NCBI RefSeq assembly: GCF_037392515.1 | Contig: NW_027133902.1 | Span: forward strand, 126,501-190,500 | Reading direction: 5' to 3' | DNA: 64,000 bases | Source of the DNA: Haliotis asinina | Taxonomy: Eukaryota > Mollusca > Gastropoda > Lepetellida > Haliotidae | Part shown: piece after piece, positions 47,895 to 58,159 of the stretch | Layout of the letters: every line of letters starts with the position of its first letter | Position numbering within the stretch: position 1 is the stretch's first letter | Translations under genes and position numbers: made by a program | The notes under the pieces: model-generated | What the model saw: the letters and a program-made list of their open reading frames with translations, nothing else | What the model was told of the DNA's origin: nothing | Databases searched by the model: none

Positions 47895-48905
47895 GTGAGG
47901 TATCTGTTCCTTCCGGTATATGGAATGTCTGTTCTTTAAGGTGTCTGTAAAGAGACTATGTGTGAAAGTGAGGTATCTGTTGCTTCCGGTATATGGTATG
48001 TCTGTTCTTTAAGGTGTCTGTAAACAAATTCCGTGTGAAAGTGAGGTATCTGTTCCTTCCGGTTTATGGAATGCCTGTTCCTTAAGGTGTCTGTAAACAG
48101 ATTATGTGAGAATGTGAGCCATCTTTTCCTTTCGCCACATGGAATGTCTGTTCGTTACGGTGTATGTATACAGATTATGTGAGAAAGTGAGGCATCTGTT
48201 CCTTTCGCCACATGGAATGTCTGTTCGTTACGGTGTCTGTATACAGATTATGTGAGAAAGTGAGGCATCTGTTCCTTTCGGCACATGGAATGTCTGTTCG
48301 TTACGGTGTCTGTAAACAGATTATGTGAGAAAGTGAGGCATCTGTTCCTTTCGGCACATGGAATGTCTGTTCGTTACGGTGTCTGTATACAGATTATGTG
48401 AGAAAGTGAGGCATCTGTTCCTTTCGGCACATGGAATGTCTGTTCGTTACGGTGTATGTAAACAGATTATGTGTGAAAGTGAGGCATCTTTTCCTTTCGG
48501 CACATGGAATGTCTGTTCGCTACGGTGTCTGTAAACAGATTATGTGTGAAAGTGAGGTATCTGTTCCTTTCGGCACATGGAATGTCTGTTCGTTACGGTG
48601 TCTGTATACAGACTATGTGTGAAAGTGAGGCATCTGTTCCTTTCGGCACATGGAATGTCTGTTCGTTACGGTGTCTGTATACAGATTATGTGAGAAAGTG
48701 AGGCATCTGTTCCTTTCGGCACATGGAATGTCTGTTCCTTAAGGTGTCTGTATACAGATTATGTGAGAAAGTGAGGCATCTGTTCCTTTCGCCACATGGA
48801 ATGTCTGTTCGTTACGGTGTATGTATACAGATTATGTGAGAAAGTGAGGCATCTGTTCCTTTCGCCACATGGAATGTCTGTTCGTTACGGTGTATGTATA
48901 CAGAT
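47895..48905. repeat. 73-bp array, about 14 copies, upstream of the homeobox gene
   Basis: The unit contains GTGAGGCATCTGTTCCTTTC, GGCACATGGAATGTCTGTTC and a TATACAGATTATGTG end. Left copies (47895-48110) carry diverged variants. The array lies 0.8-1.8 kb upstream of the homeobox start codon. Confidence 0.95.
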
Positions 48906-49289
48906 AAAGGGCGAAAATGTATAGCACCAGTGCCTTGAACATGCGCTAGTGCGTGGATATGTGTGCTATATAAATATTCTATATGTATCCTAAGCGTGGT
49001 GTCTGTTCTTTACGGTGTAGGTAAACGCATGACGGGCGAAAGTGTGAACAGGCAATGTCTGTCCTTTACAGCATATCTCAAAAGATCAGGGGTGAAAGTG
49101 TAATGTGTAAAGAAGTGGTGTTATGAACAGAAAAGCCCAGTTTCATAAAACTTCAGACCAAACCCAGTCACAAAGGATTAACTAAAAGTTGCCCATAAAA
49201 AATCGAACCGGGCCACCAGGTGATACTAAAACTGGCATTGCAGAGTTTGAAAACGAAACGGCCTATGCCGAGACACAACACGCATAATA
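48906..49289. other. Non-coding stretch before Tc1 copy 2
   Basis: Degenerate half-copies of the 73-bp unit near 49000 and nothing else recognised. Confidence 0.4.
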
Positions 49290-50551
49290 CACTAGCGGCC
49301 AAAGAAACGCCACCAAGATATAAACGACTGTAAATTATCAAAATAATCGTGAGTCTGTTTGAAAATAGCTAAAAATACAAACGCATCTCTTGAACAAAAC
49401 ATATCTATTCCCAGAGAACAGTTGCACATGTATTTCGGTTTTGTTTTGTTTTTGTTTTGTTTTATTTTTGTTTTTTTTAATTGACGTGCGTCTTTTTGTT
49501 TTGCTTTTTTGGGTTTTTTTTGGGTTTTTTGTTTGTTTGGGTTTTTTGTTGTTTGTTTGTTTGTTTTTGTTTGTTTTGTTTGTTTGTTTTGTTTGTTCTG
49601 TTTTTTGTGCACAAAGCTACCCGTATCAGCTTAGGGTGTAAAAGCTAAACAGGTTTATTCCCTTACATCATCTTAATCGACTGACAACCGGGAACATGCC
49701 TCGTTTAAAGCAAAGGGAGACAGCAATCGGCAAGTTACAGATGGAACAGACACAAGAGCATGTGGTTAAGGCATGGGACGTTGCAAATCCACCATCGGAA
49801 GTCACACGTCTACGACAGACTGGCAGTACTGCAGACAGGCCTGAGAGTGGTAGACTGAAGGTCACTACCCAAAGAGAGGACCGGTACTTACGTATACTGG
49901 ACGAACCGTATATAGACAACATCAAAAGCCAACAACACTCGACATCCAGTCGGCAGACAGACTGTGGCCAAACGACTCCGCAGTCATGGTCTCTGTGACG
50001 ATTGACCTTTCCATCGCATGACGTTGACGTGCCAACGCCGACGTGCCAAATTGAGATGAACAAGGACTGTGCCACACTGGCAGCAGCGAAACTGTCAAAG
50101 AGTGAACTTTTTTGTCGACCGCAGATTCCAGCTCTTCAATATCTGTCCCCAATTGAGCACCTTTGGGAATAACTGGGACGTCGTATGCGGAAACGCAAAA
50201 CTCAGCCACTGACGAGGAACGCAGCCTCATTGCAAAAGGAATGGCATCGGAAGACGTCAGAAGACTCAGCTACTCAGTTCGACGCCCGCATCACTGCTTG
50301 GGTTGGGTGGCCACATCCGGCATTGAATAACGTGCCTTCCAGAAAGTTGTAAAAGGTCCCAATGCATTGGTGGCCAAATACTGGATAATGTGTCATTCGT
50401 GTGATATTAGATCACGAGGTGCATCGTTTTTCTACTTGTTAACCATTGAATGACTGCTTTTGACAATGAAACATTTATTGTCACCATATTTTGCTTAAGT
50501 TTCGTTTTAAAACCAGAAACTATTCGGTGGCGTTTCTTTTGGACGCTAGTT
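49290..50551 (+). mobile_element. Tc1-like transposon, internally deleted
   Basis: A 1262-bp element with inverted ends CACTAGCGGCCAAAGAAACG / complement of AACTAGCGTCCAAAAGAAAC. TA flanks both ends (49288-49289, 50552-50553). It holds a (TTTTG)n-rich stretch at 49437-49605 and a transposase relic lacking its catalytic centre. Confidence 0.88.
49696..50352 (+). pseudogene. Tc1-like transposase pseudogene without DDE core
   Basis: Starts MPRLKQRETAIGKLQM. The linker is RPESGRLKVTTQREDRYLRI, and VAKRLRSHGL marks the end of the DNA-binding half. It then jumps from a remnant of the region before the first catalytic Asp (FVDRRFQLFN) directly to LSPIEHLWE, so both catalytic Asp blocks are deleted. 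The C-terminal stretch NAASLQKEWHR follows, with stops and frameshifts. It belongs to a different lineage from the copy at 4.4 kb. Confidence 0.85.
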
Positions 50552-50589
50552 TACAATGTATCTTTGATTGAGCTTCGGAATTCAACATG

Positions 50590-50850
50590 AGTGAGTGAGT
50601 TTAGTTTCACGCTGCACTCAGCAATATTCTAGCAATATGGCGGCGGTCTGTCAATAATCGAGTCTGGACAAGACAATCCAGTGACGAACAGCATGAGCAT
50701 CGATCTGCGCAACTGTGAACCAATGACGTGTGAACCAAGTCAGCGAGCCTGATCATCCAGTCCCGTTAGTTGCCCCTTACAACAAGTAGTGCCGCATTTT
50801 TATAGCATGGGTTGCTGAAGACCTATTCTAGCCCGGATCTTCACGTGTGG
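50590..50850 (+). mobile_element. Abalone-type SINE copy, plus orientation
   Basis: GAGTGAGTTTAGTTTCACGC, ATATGGCGGCGGTCTG, GAGCATCGATCTGCGCAACT and a tail near GGGTTGCTGAAGACC. Diverged by several substitutions from the copy at 37.8 kb. Confidence 0.85.
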
Positions 50851-50899
50851 ATCTCAGTATGAAGAATAACAGCTTATATTTATGAATTGTGGGTTTTAC

Positions 50900-51045
50900 A
50901 TCGTTCTTTGTCATATCTAGCAATATCACCACAGCGGACACCTGAGGTGACCTTCACACATTGTGGGGAATCAAACCCTGGCCTTCAGCGTGATAAGTGA
51001 ACACTTTAATGACAAGGCTACCACACTGCTCCTTATCGGTATCAA
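50900..51045 (-). mobile_element. tRNA-derived SINE (second family), copy 1
   Basis: The minus strand starts GCAGTGTGGTAGCCTTGTCA with an A-box-like stretch and has a B box GGTTTGATTCC, then CACAATGTGTGAAGG and a GTGATATTGCTAGA body. Confidence 0.6.
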
Positions 51046-51244
51046 GGGAAGCACCATGACAACAGGGATGCAACTATTCGGTTCTATTCATCGAAAGTCG
51101 AATCTGACACCTTAGCTTTGATTTTCACAAACCATTATCGCCAGTGTGATATTTAAATACCTATATCAGTTATTTCCACATAGACAGACAGACCGTCATT
51201 TTCACTTCAACTCGAGCAGTTTGGAGCGATGATATATGGCGAAA

Positions 51245-51400
51245 CCTGACTGATAGTTCTACGCCACTTTTAGCAATATTCCAGCAATATCACGACCTGG
51301 GGACACCAGAAATGGGCACCACACATTAAACACATGTGGGGAATAGAACCTGTGTCTTCAGCGTGACGGCACTTTACACTTTACCTAGGCTGCCCCGGCG
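51245..51400 (-). mobile_element. tRNA-derived SINE (second family), copy 2
   Basis: Same layout as the preceding copy: head GGGCAGCCTAGGTAAAGTG, B box GGTTCTATTCC, body with GATATTGCTGGAATATTGC. Confidence 0.6.
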
Positions 51401-51457
51401 CCCCATCCCAGACAGAAAGATGTTTGATCTACGTAAGGAAACCACCGGCCCTGGAGG

Positions 51458-51560
51458 GAGTGAGTGAGTTTAGTTTCACGCTGCTTTTAGTCATATTCCA
51501 GCAAAATCACGGACAGGGCACCAGAAATGGGCTTCACACATTGTGCTGGTAATTGAACCG
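51458..51560 (+). mobile_element. Hybrid SINE fragment
   Basis: Begins GAGTGAGTGAGTTTAGTTTC like the abalone SINE, then continues with the ATATTCCAGCAAAATCACGG and CCAGAAATGGGC body of the second family. The two families share this 5' part. Confidence 0.55.
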
Positions 51561-51599
51561 CGTGACGCCTGAATATTGCAAGTCCTCTGTGTGACGTGA

Positions 51600-51840
51600 C
51601 TTTCATGAAAACCCATATTCCTCATACCTCTGAAATATCCCCTGTCCTTCCATGTCCTCTTGCATAGTCATTATCCCTTCCTATATTCCTTACTCCCCCC
51701 AATATTCCATATCCCCCACCATATTCCTTATACCTGATATTCCTCATCCTCTCCCATATTCCTCATTGTCCCTTCCGAAATCGTTATCCCCTCCCACCTT
51801 CTATATCCAGCTCCCGTATTCCTCATACCTTAAGGGAATC
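51600..51840. repeat. CT-rich degenerate repeat (TATTCCTTATCCC-like)
   Basis: Irregular repeats of CATATTCCTCAT/CCTTATCCC with a strong pyrimidine bias. Confidence 0.6.
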
Positions 51841-54800
51841 TGAACCAAGGTCAATCAAAGACTTGAACCACAAGACTTCCTTCCCCACATCCCCCCTTTA
51901 CAAAGAACAAAGAATACCAATCTTAATATAAATGTCTTTTTAATTTTCATATAGCATGACCAAAAGTTAAGACTTGTTCCTCAGCTTTTAGCTTTTAGTT
52001 CCAAAAAACAAACATGCACGCACGCACAGAGAGAGAGAGAGAGGACACAGAGAGAGAGAGAGATCATGTGACAGGCAACATGTCAAGTCTTACACAACAC
52101 CATTATCATTATGGTCGAAAGTTCAAACAGTATTGGTTGACAAAGTGGAATGTAATTAACTCACGAAAATGAGAAACACAGTCTGGGAAGACTTTTCTGG
52201 CCATGAGCACACCACGTCCAAATAAACACACTTTACTGCTTGGAACAATGAAGTCTAAAACATTCATACCAAGCGATGATAATGCACAGAAACAGATGAT
52301 GTCAACAGCACTAGGATAGAAGATTGTGAAATACGAAATTAACAGAAAACTGTTGAATGTCACCATACATCATATAAACTGTACTGAATGCCCGTCAAGT
52401 CTTGTCAAAAGCCTCAACAACACAACAATAAGGATGAGCCATTCATCGCTTCAAACATGCAGTGATTGCTTTTAAATTAAAAAAATTCATTGGTAACTCT
52501 TCAAAAGGTGAGTGAACGATTGCACGCCAATAAAACCTGATATGCCCACCTGAAATAATTTTCACAAATTGTTCCCAAATGGGCAATCTAGCCAGGCCTG
52601 TGGCATGAGCAAACACTTTAACCACTAGGATACCTCACCGTGCCCATCTGATGGTTACAGACACCAGTGCGAAAGGATTTAGAATATACACAATGCAATA
52701 TCTGTAATTGTACATACAATATGATTCAATGACTATGCATTTATTCATGTCAAATCACGTCAAAACTTCCTGGGAATAACCATTCCAGAGCCGTTTCCAA
52801 AGGGAAAGCTCAATCAAGATGAAGTTTCATCACAGGTACTCTTATTTGTAATTTGGAAATGCTTTTTACCATTCTTTTGTGGGTAAACATCACAGACAAA
52901 ATATGGGATGGAGAGCATCATTAAACCAGTAGTAACTTACATTGATACAGAAAATGTCATTTTCTGATTAAAATTGATATTTCACACTTATCCTATCTCA
53001 GGCTTATTATGCTTGTCTCCTTCTTCTATGCGAACATAGTGGAACACTTGAATCCCTATATGTTCCCTTCACTGAAGAGGATGTAAAATCAACAGTCACC
53101 CATGAGCAGCCTCCCTTTAGTCTGTGCATTGGCGCGTAAATCTATCACATGCTTGTCACTCTCTCTGAATCAAACAGCCAAACACCCAGATTTACAGTGA
53201 AATTGGCCAACACGTGATGTTTATCGACATTGTAAACAAAAAAGTAAACAAAGGGGGTTTTAGTGTCTGCACTCGTTTACATCGAGTATGAGTACAGCAG
53301 TGAAGTGTCTTCAGCTGGCCGTTTCAGCTGGTTCCCATGGTAGCATCTGGAGCTGCTCATTTGTAACATCACTCTAACTTTACGTCACAGTATGATTTGA
53401 ATGACGTCACCACTGTTGATGACACAACAAAACAAATGTTTACGTGTCAATACGCAGTGAAAAGTCTTGCAGTTTCCGGAAATCTAAAACCATTTGATCA
53501 TGTTTTTCAACCAATCAGATTACAGAACACAGTGACTTTTGGTTTATAATATGTTCTGCTAGAAGAAGGAGACAAGTATAATAAGCATGAGTCAGGATCA
53601 GGAAAAATAATCATATTTTATCCTTACATGAAAACTCCCAAAGCACAAGAGCACCACTGAATCATTTCAAACATATTCAAAAGTGAACACCTCTATTTGC
53701 ATTCTGTTTGTGTTCTTGGACAAGGAACAGCAAAGGCGTTCAAACATTCATTCATGCTAAAACAGAAAGCATGCAACTAACCTGTAGTCTCAAATTCGCA
53801 ACCATTTACCCATGACTGGGGGGAAAATAGAATGCTTCAGTGATTTGACATGTTTGTAAGTAATCTAGCTTCTCGCTAGCTTGCATAACTTGTAAACGAA
53901 ACATACATCATACGAAGATGCCACTTCACGACTCTGTAAACAATTCACAATATCAATTCATCTCGTTCCAAAACCTGTATATGAAATTAGAAAATGTAGA
54001 AATAGAAAAATAGAAAACAATGCAATAATTTTATCTCATATCACTGAATTAGACTCAATGCGGCATCTGAATTCTGAAAAAGACTCCTGCCATTAATTTG
54101 CACATTCTTTTCATGATTGATCAATCAAAGGTGTAAATAAAAAAAAAACACACATTATAACAGCAGATTTCACAAGGGATCATAAAAACACAAACTTTTT
54201 CCTAATTCACTGTTTACGGACATTTATAAATAAGTACATGTATAACCAATAATTTGTCAGAAGTATGCACAGACAGAGAGGATGTACAAGGATAATGTTT
54301 ATAAATACAAACTTGACAACACCTTCAGGTTACTGGCTCTGTCAAACCATAACTGGGCACCATAACATTGATATACTCTTTAACACCTAGTTACCATGAT
54401 ATTACAAGTCTCCACTATCCAAATAAATAAATATGACATTCAACTAGGAAGTAACATAACATAGAAACATGTCAGTCATATATCTCAGTGTTAGTATTCT
54501 TAACTGTTTGTCCACTTGTGGAGACTATTTTGTGTTCATCTACCAGTTGTTTGTTTGCAGTACCTACAACTCATAAAACACCATTAGATCTAAATGGATT
54601 TGCCATGTCAAAATACACTTATGATGTTCTGACCAGATCATACCATGGTGGCAACTTTTTTGTCAGTCTTATTTCAGTGTAATTATTAAAGGCCAGATGT
54701 CTTGATGTCAGCTGCTAAGTCAACATCCTATTTCTTCATCTGATACCACTTTGTATTTTACATGGGAGACAGAAAGTATGTAAATATTTACATGATTATA

Positions 54801-55542
54801 CAAATATCCTACATTTGTCACACATGGCCTTATCTTGATCCTTTGAAGACATACAGGAAACATCTCACAGTATACAAACATTCAGACATATGTATTTAAT
54901 GGACACAACTTAAAACCTAAAAACTATCAAAATGGCAAATACAGTCATAAGGAGTTGAATGGTACATGTACTGAAATCTATAACAGGTTTTGAGACTGAC
55001 ATGACAGCACGGAAAATGTACATAGAACAGCTAACACTTTCATTCTAGAATTCATTACGAACATATGCAAATCTTCATCATCAAATGACATTTCTTAAAT
55101 TGACAGGACAGTAACATAATGAAGTAGTTCATTAACTGAAGATCACAGGCTGGGATCTTCACATCTCAAATGAGAAGTACACAGACAACAATGAAAGCAT
55201 CTGGCAAGTCATTGCAAAACCTGAAAACACCATAACATCAGCACTATGCAGATCAAAATTATTCACAGATCTTCCTTATAGTGAGGATTAAAGCTAAATG
55301 CTTTTCATTTGGAAAGAAGGCAAGGACAAGTATGCTTTTTGGCATCTCTGAGGCATACTTACACAAACTGTAATACATCTACATGCAGTGCAGGAATGAA
55401 TGACAGCAGACTTAGCTTTGTACATGTGGCCCATGTTTACTGTGTTGAGTTCCACCTTCAGAAGGAATTATTCAAGAAGAAACTATAGCACTGTTGGAAA
55501 CAGAAAACTGTTTTTTCATCTTTATCTCTACAATTTATGTAG
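51841..55542. other. Long AT-rich non-coding stretch
   Basis: No exon supported. It contains a (GA)n tract at 52024-52062 and a possible SINE relic at 52550-52640. The composition resembles long 3' untranslated or intergenic DNA. Confidence 0.45.
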
Positions 55543-55550
55543 CTGATATG

Positions 55551-55791
55551 TGAGTGAGTGAGTGAGTGAGTGAGTGAGTAGTAGTAGTATCAGCGGCAAC
55601 AGTAGTGAGTGAGTTTAGTTTTACGCCACACTCAGCAATATTACAGCTATATGGCGGCGGTCTGTATATAATCGAGTCTGGACCAGACAATCCAGTGATC
55701 AACAACATGAGCATCGATCTGCGCAATTGGGAACCCAAGTCAGTAAGCCTGACCACCCAATCCCGTTAGTCGCCTCTTACGACAAGCTGAA
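55551..55791 (+). mobile_element. Abalone-type SINE copy with (GAGT)n head
   Basis: A (GAGT)n run leads to GAGTGAGTTTAGTTTTACGC, the GGCGGCGG box, GAGCATCGATCTGCGCAATT and a CGCCTCTTACGACAAGC tail. CTGATATG at 55543-55550 and 55792-55799 may be the target duplication. Confidence 0.82.
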
Positions 55792-55794
55792 CTG

Positions 55795-55880
55795 ATATGC
55801 GAAAGTGTGAAATATCTCTTAAAATAATTTCGGCCTAACTACAGTTCCAGTGGTAGGGAGAGACCAAACATGAAAAAGGG
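55795..55880 (-). repeat. Dispersed repeat fragment, inverted relative to 8.4 kb
   Basis: The complement of TAGTTAGGCCGAAATTATTT and GATATTTCACACTTTCGC matches 8395-8465. It abuts the SINE end. Confidence 0.55.
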
Positions 55881-57424
55881 ACTTTACTGAGGAGAGTTTA
55901 GTGCAAAACTGAGCAATGCAGAAAGTCGTAAGCAATTTACTTGGAACAGACCATGACTTTATGCAAATTAGTGTGTGATGATATTGTATTACAAAGGGCA
56001 CACTTTAAATTCGACTTAGCTTCATTAATAAACGATATCTGCCGTAAACAAAATAACTTTTATGCTGAAACTATTAAGGACGTAGCTACCATGAAGTCTC
56101 ACTATCACTATAAAAAGAAACTTGTAGGAGTCATCTCAAAAACAATATCAGGATCGGTGTCGCAGACAATGATTGAGATGAGGTTCGGGGATAGAGATAT
56201 CAGCTAAGATCTCGGGTATCGGGTATCATACCCTTTCACATTAACCTCATGGAAGAAAGACAGTAAGATGTTAATTACCAGATGAGACACACATGAAAAA
56301 GCACAAAATATCTTTGAGCTGACCCCTTGTGCAGTGCACGCATTTCGTGCCAGGTGAGTCAACTTTCCGTCGTCATACCTGGCTAAGCGACCCAATTGCC
56401 ACCTATTGTCTGATCTATTGTTTTCAGCAGCTATTCGTATTTTTTCTAAGTTTTGTCCAATTTTACAAGTAAACATGTTTTTCTGGATATCCTCTTCCCA
56501 CTGAATGCCTAGTTAGGCCAAAGTGAGTATTTCGACATATCCTACTTGTAGCTGTGTAAATTTGAGGGCTACAGAGAAACAGTCGAAAAGCATTTTTTTG
56601 TCTATTTCCAACAGTACTTCAGTTTGACATTTTCTACTTTTTTACAAAAGTTTTCTCCAGCTGACATGGCTCAGTGGCAGTTTGCCTTTGTTCCATTTTT
56701 AAACACAGCCGCACTGACCCCGATCTTTCCTGCTTTAGCTGGACACTTATGACTGTTGTTTGAAAGAATCAAAAAATGATTTTAAGAGGTGAGAAATGGT
56801 GAGGTGAAATGGGAACAACAGACTTTAGCTAGTTTTAAAGTGCTAGCTCACTGCGATACCATGCCACATTATACTGACTCTGAGCCGACTAGTTCTTGAT
56901 GTACCCATATTACTGCCCAGCTCGAGGCAGGGACTAACAAAGTCCCATATTTTAACGTCTTTTGGTATGACAGGAAGAAGTTCATGAAGATTGGTCAATG
57001 TCTGACCATAGGAGAACCAGATTGGTCAATGTCTGACAAGCCTCAAGGACTGCAGCAAGCTCACTTCACCAACATAACATGGACTTAAGACAGGGTTCAT
57101 TTGCACTGAGATCCTTCTGTGAAGTGATACTAATGTACATGATTTCAGAATCAGAAATATACAAATATTTCACATAATCATAAGTCTATACAGAATGTTA
57201 AGTATTTTCACAAGGTCATGGTCATAACCATAGATCAAATTCATCTGCATGAGATTCACAACTACAATTTGTATATCTTCGTTCATGTAATAATGTCAAT
57301 TATTACCCTATCAAGATTGAATTTTTTGCAAAATATACTTATTTGGGTTTTAAAATTTAAAAAAATTTTTTGCACTGTTAACTCAACTCTCCCTATCAAA
57401 ACCTCATACTGTCACATTAACATA
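55881..57424. other. Non-coding stretch downstream of the receptor gene
   Basis: AT-rich with no recognised exon. It could contain part of the receptor 3' UTR, since no clear polyadenylation signal was found closer to the stop. Confidence 0.4.
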
Positions 57425-57690
57425 GCTTAAACATCAGCAAAACATCCTCCAACAAAACATCCTCCAACAATACATCCTTCAACAAAACATCCTCCAACAA
57501 AACATCCTCCAACAATACATCCTTCAACAAAACATCCTCCAACAATACATCCTTCAACAAAACATCCTCCAGCAAAACATCATCCAACAAAACATCCTCC
57601 AACAAAACATCCTCCTGCAAAACTTCCTTCAGCAAAACATCCTCCAACAATACATCCTCCAGCAAAACATCCTCAAGCAAAACCATTTTC
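57425..57690. repeat. 15-bp minisatellite, about 17 copies
   Basis: Unit AACAAAACATCCTCC with variants (AATACATCCTTC). 15 bp equals five codons, so the minus strand reads LLEDV repeats; this is an artefact. It lies about 300 bp beyond the receptor stop codon, possibly in its 3' UTR. Confidence 0.93.
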
Positions 57691-57986
57691 AGCAGCACAG
57701 AGTTGGATACAACAATAGTCAAAAATGGTCATTACAAGAATAAAATCTCACTATATATAATTGTTTCATAAAATATATGAATACATGCCAGTGTATTCAG
57801 AACATTGAAAAACAGTATGAATTCCATTTCTCTTAGTGTTTCTACCAGTCCTGCATAAACTGTTCACAAACACCTGGTGTCAGCGCTGATTCTCAGTAGT
57901 CCAGTCAGATGATTCTTGCCTCTACTCTGACTTTACACCAAACCAAACCAAACCAAAACTACTTTTGTGGATAGTCAAAACTTGTA

Positions 57987-58159
57987 CTACTGTTTTTCCT
58001 CCTGTTCTGCTGCACCTTGCTGCACCGTCTGGTTGTGGTCTCCATATTGTACACTCCTGTTACCAACAAAGTTGTGGGTATTGTAGTAGTTATTGATTGT
58101 CAGATGTGACGGACTTTTCTCCTCTTTCTCTGATGTTTCTGAGGACGTTGTGGGAGTAC
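57987..58159 (-). CDS. Receptor exon 5: cytoplasmic tail with RHIM-like motif
   Basis: Follows ACTATTTCAG; the first two bases complete Gly139. It starts TPTTSSETSEKEEKSPSHL (acidic, Ser/Thr-rich), then an Asn/Tyr-rich segment and SVQYGDHNQTVQQ, and ends AAEQEEKQ at TAG (57987-57989). The RHIM family consensus is [IV]-Q-[IVL]-G-x-x-N; here Tyr replaces the third residue, and Asp-His-Asn follows as Asp-Asn-Asn does in RIPK3. Confidence 0.8.

Noticed and set aside
49292-49641. Lys/Gln/Thr-rich and Phe/Val-rich frames.
   Set aside because: Both strands of a (TTTTG)n-type stretch inside Tc1 copy 2.
57417-57722. 101-codon frame of LLEDV repeats on the minus strand.
   Set aside because: Produced by a 15-bp minisatellite; no start context or splice link to the receptor exons.
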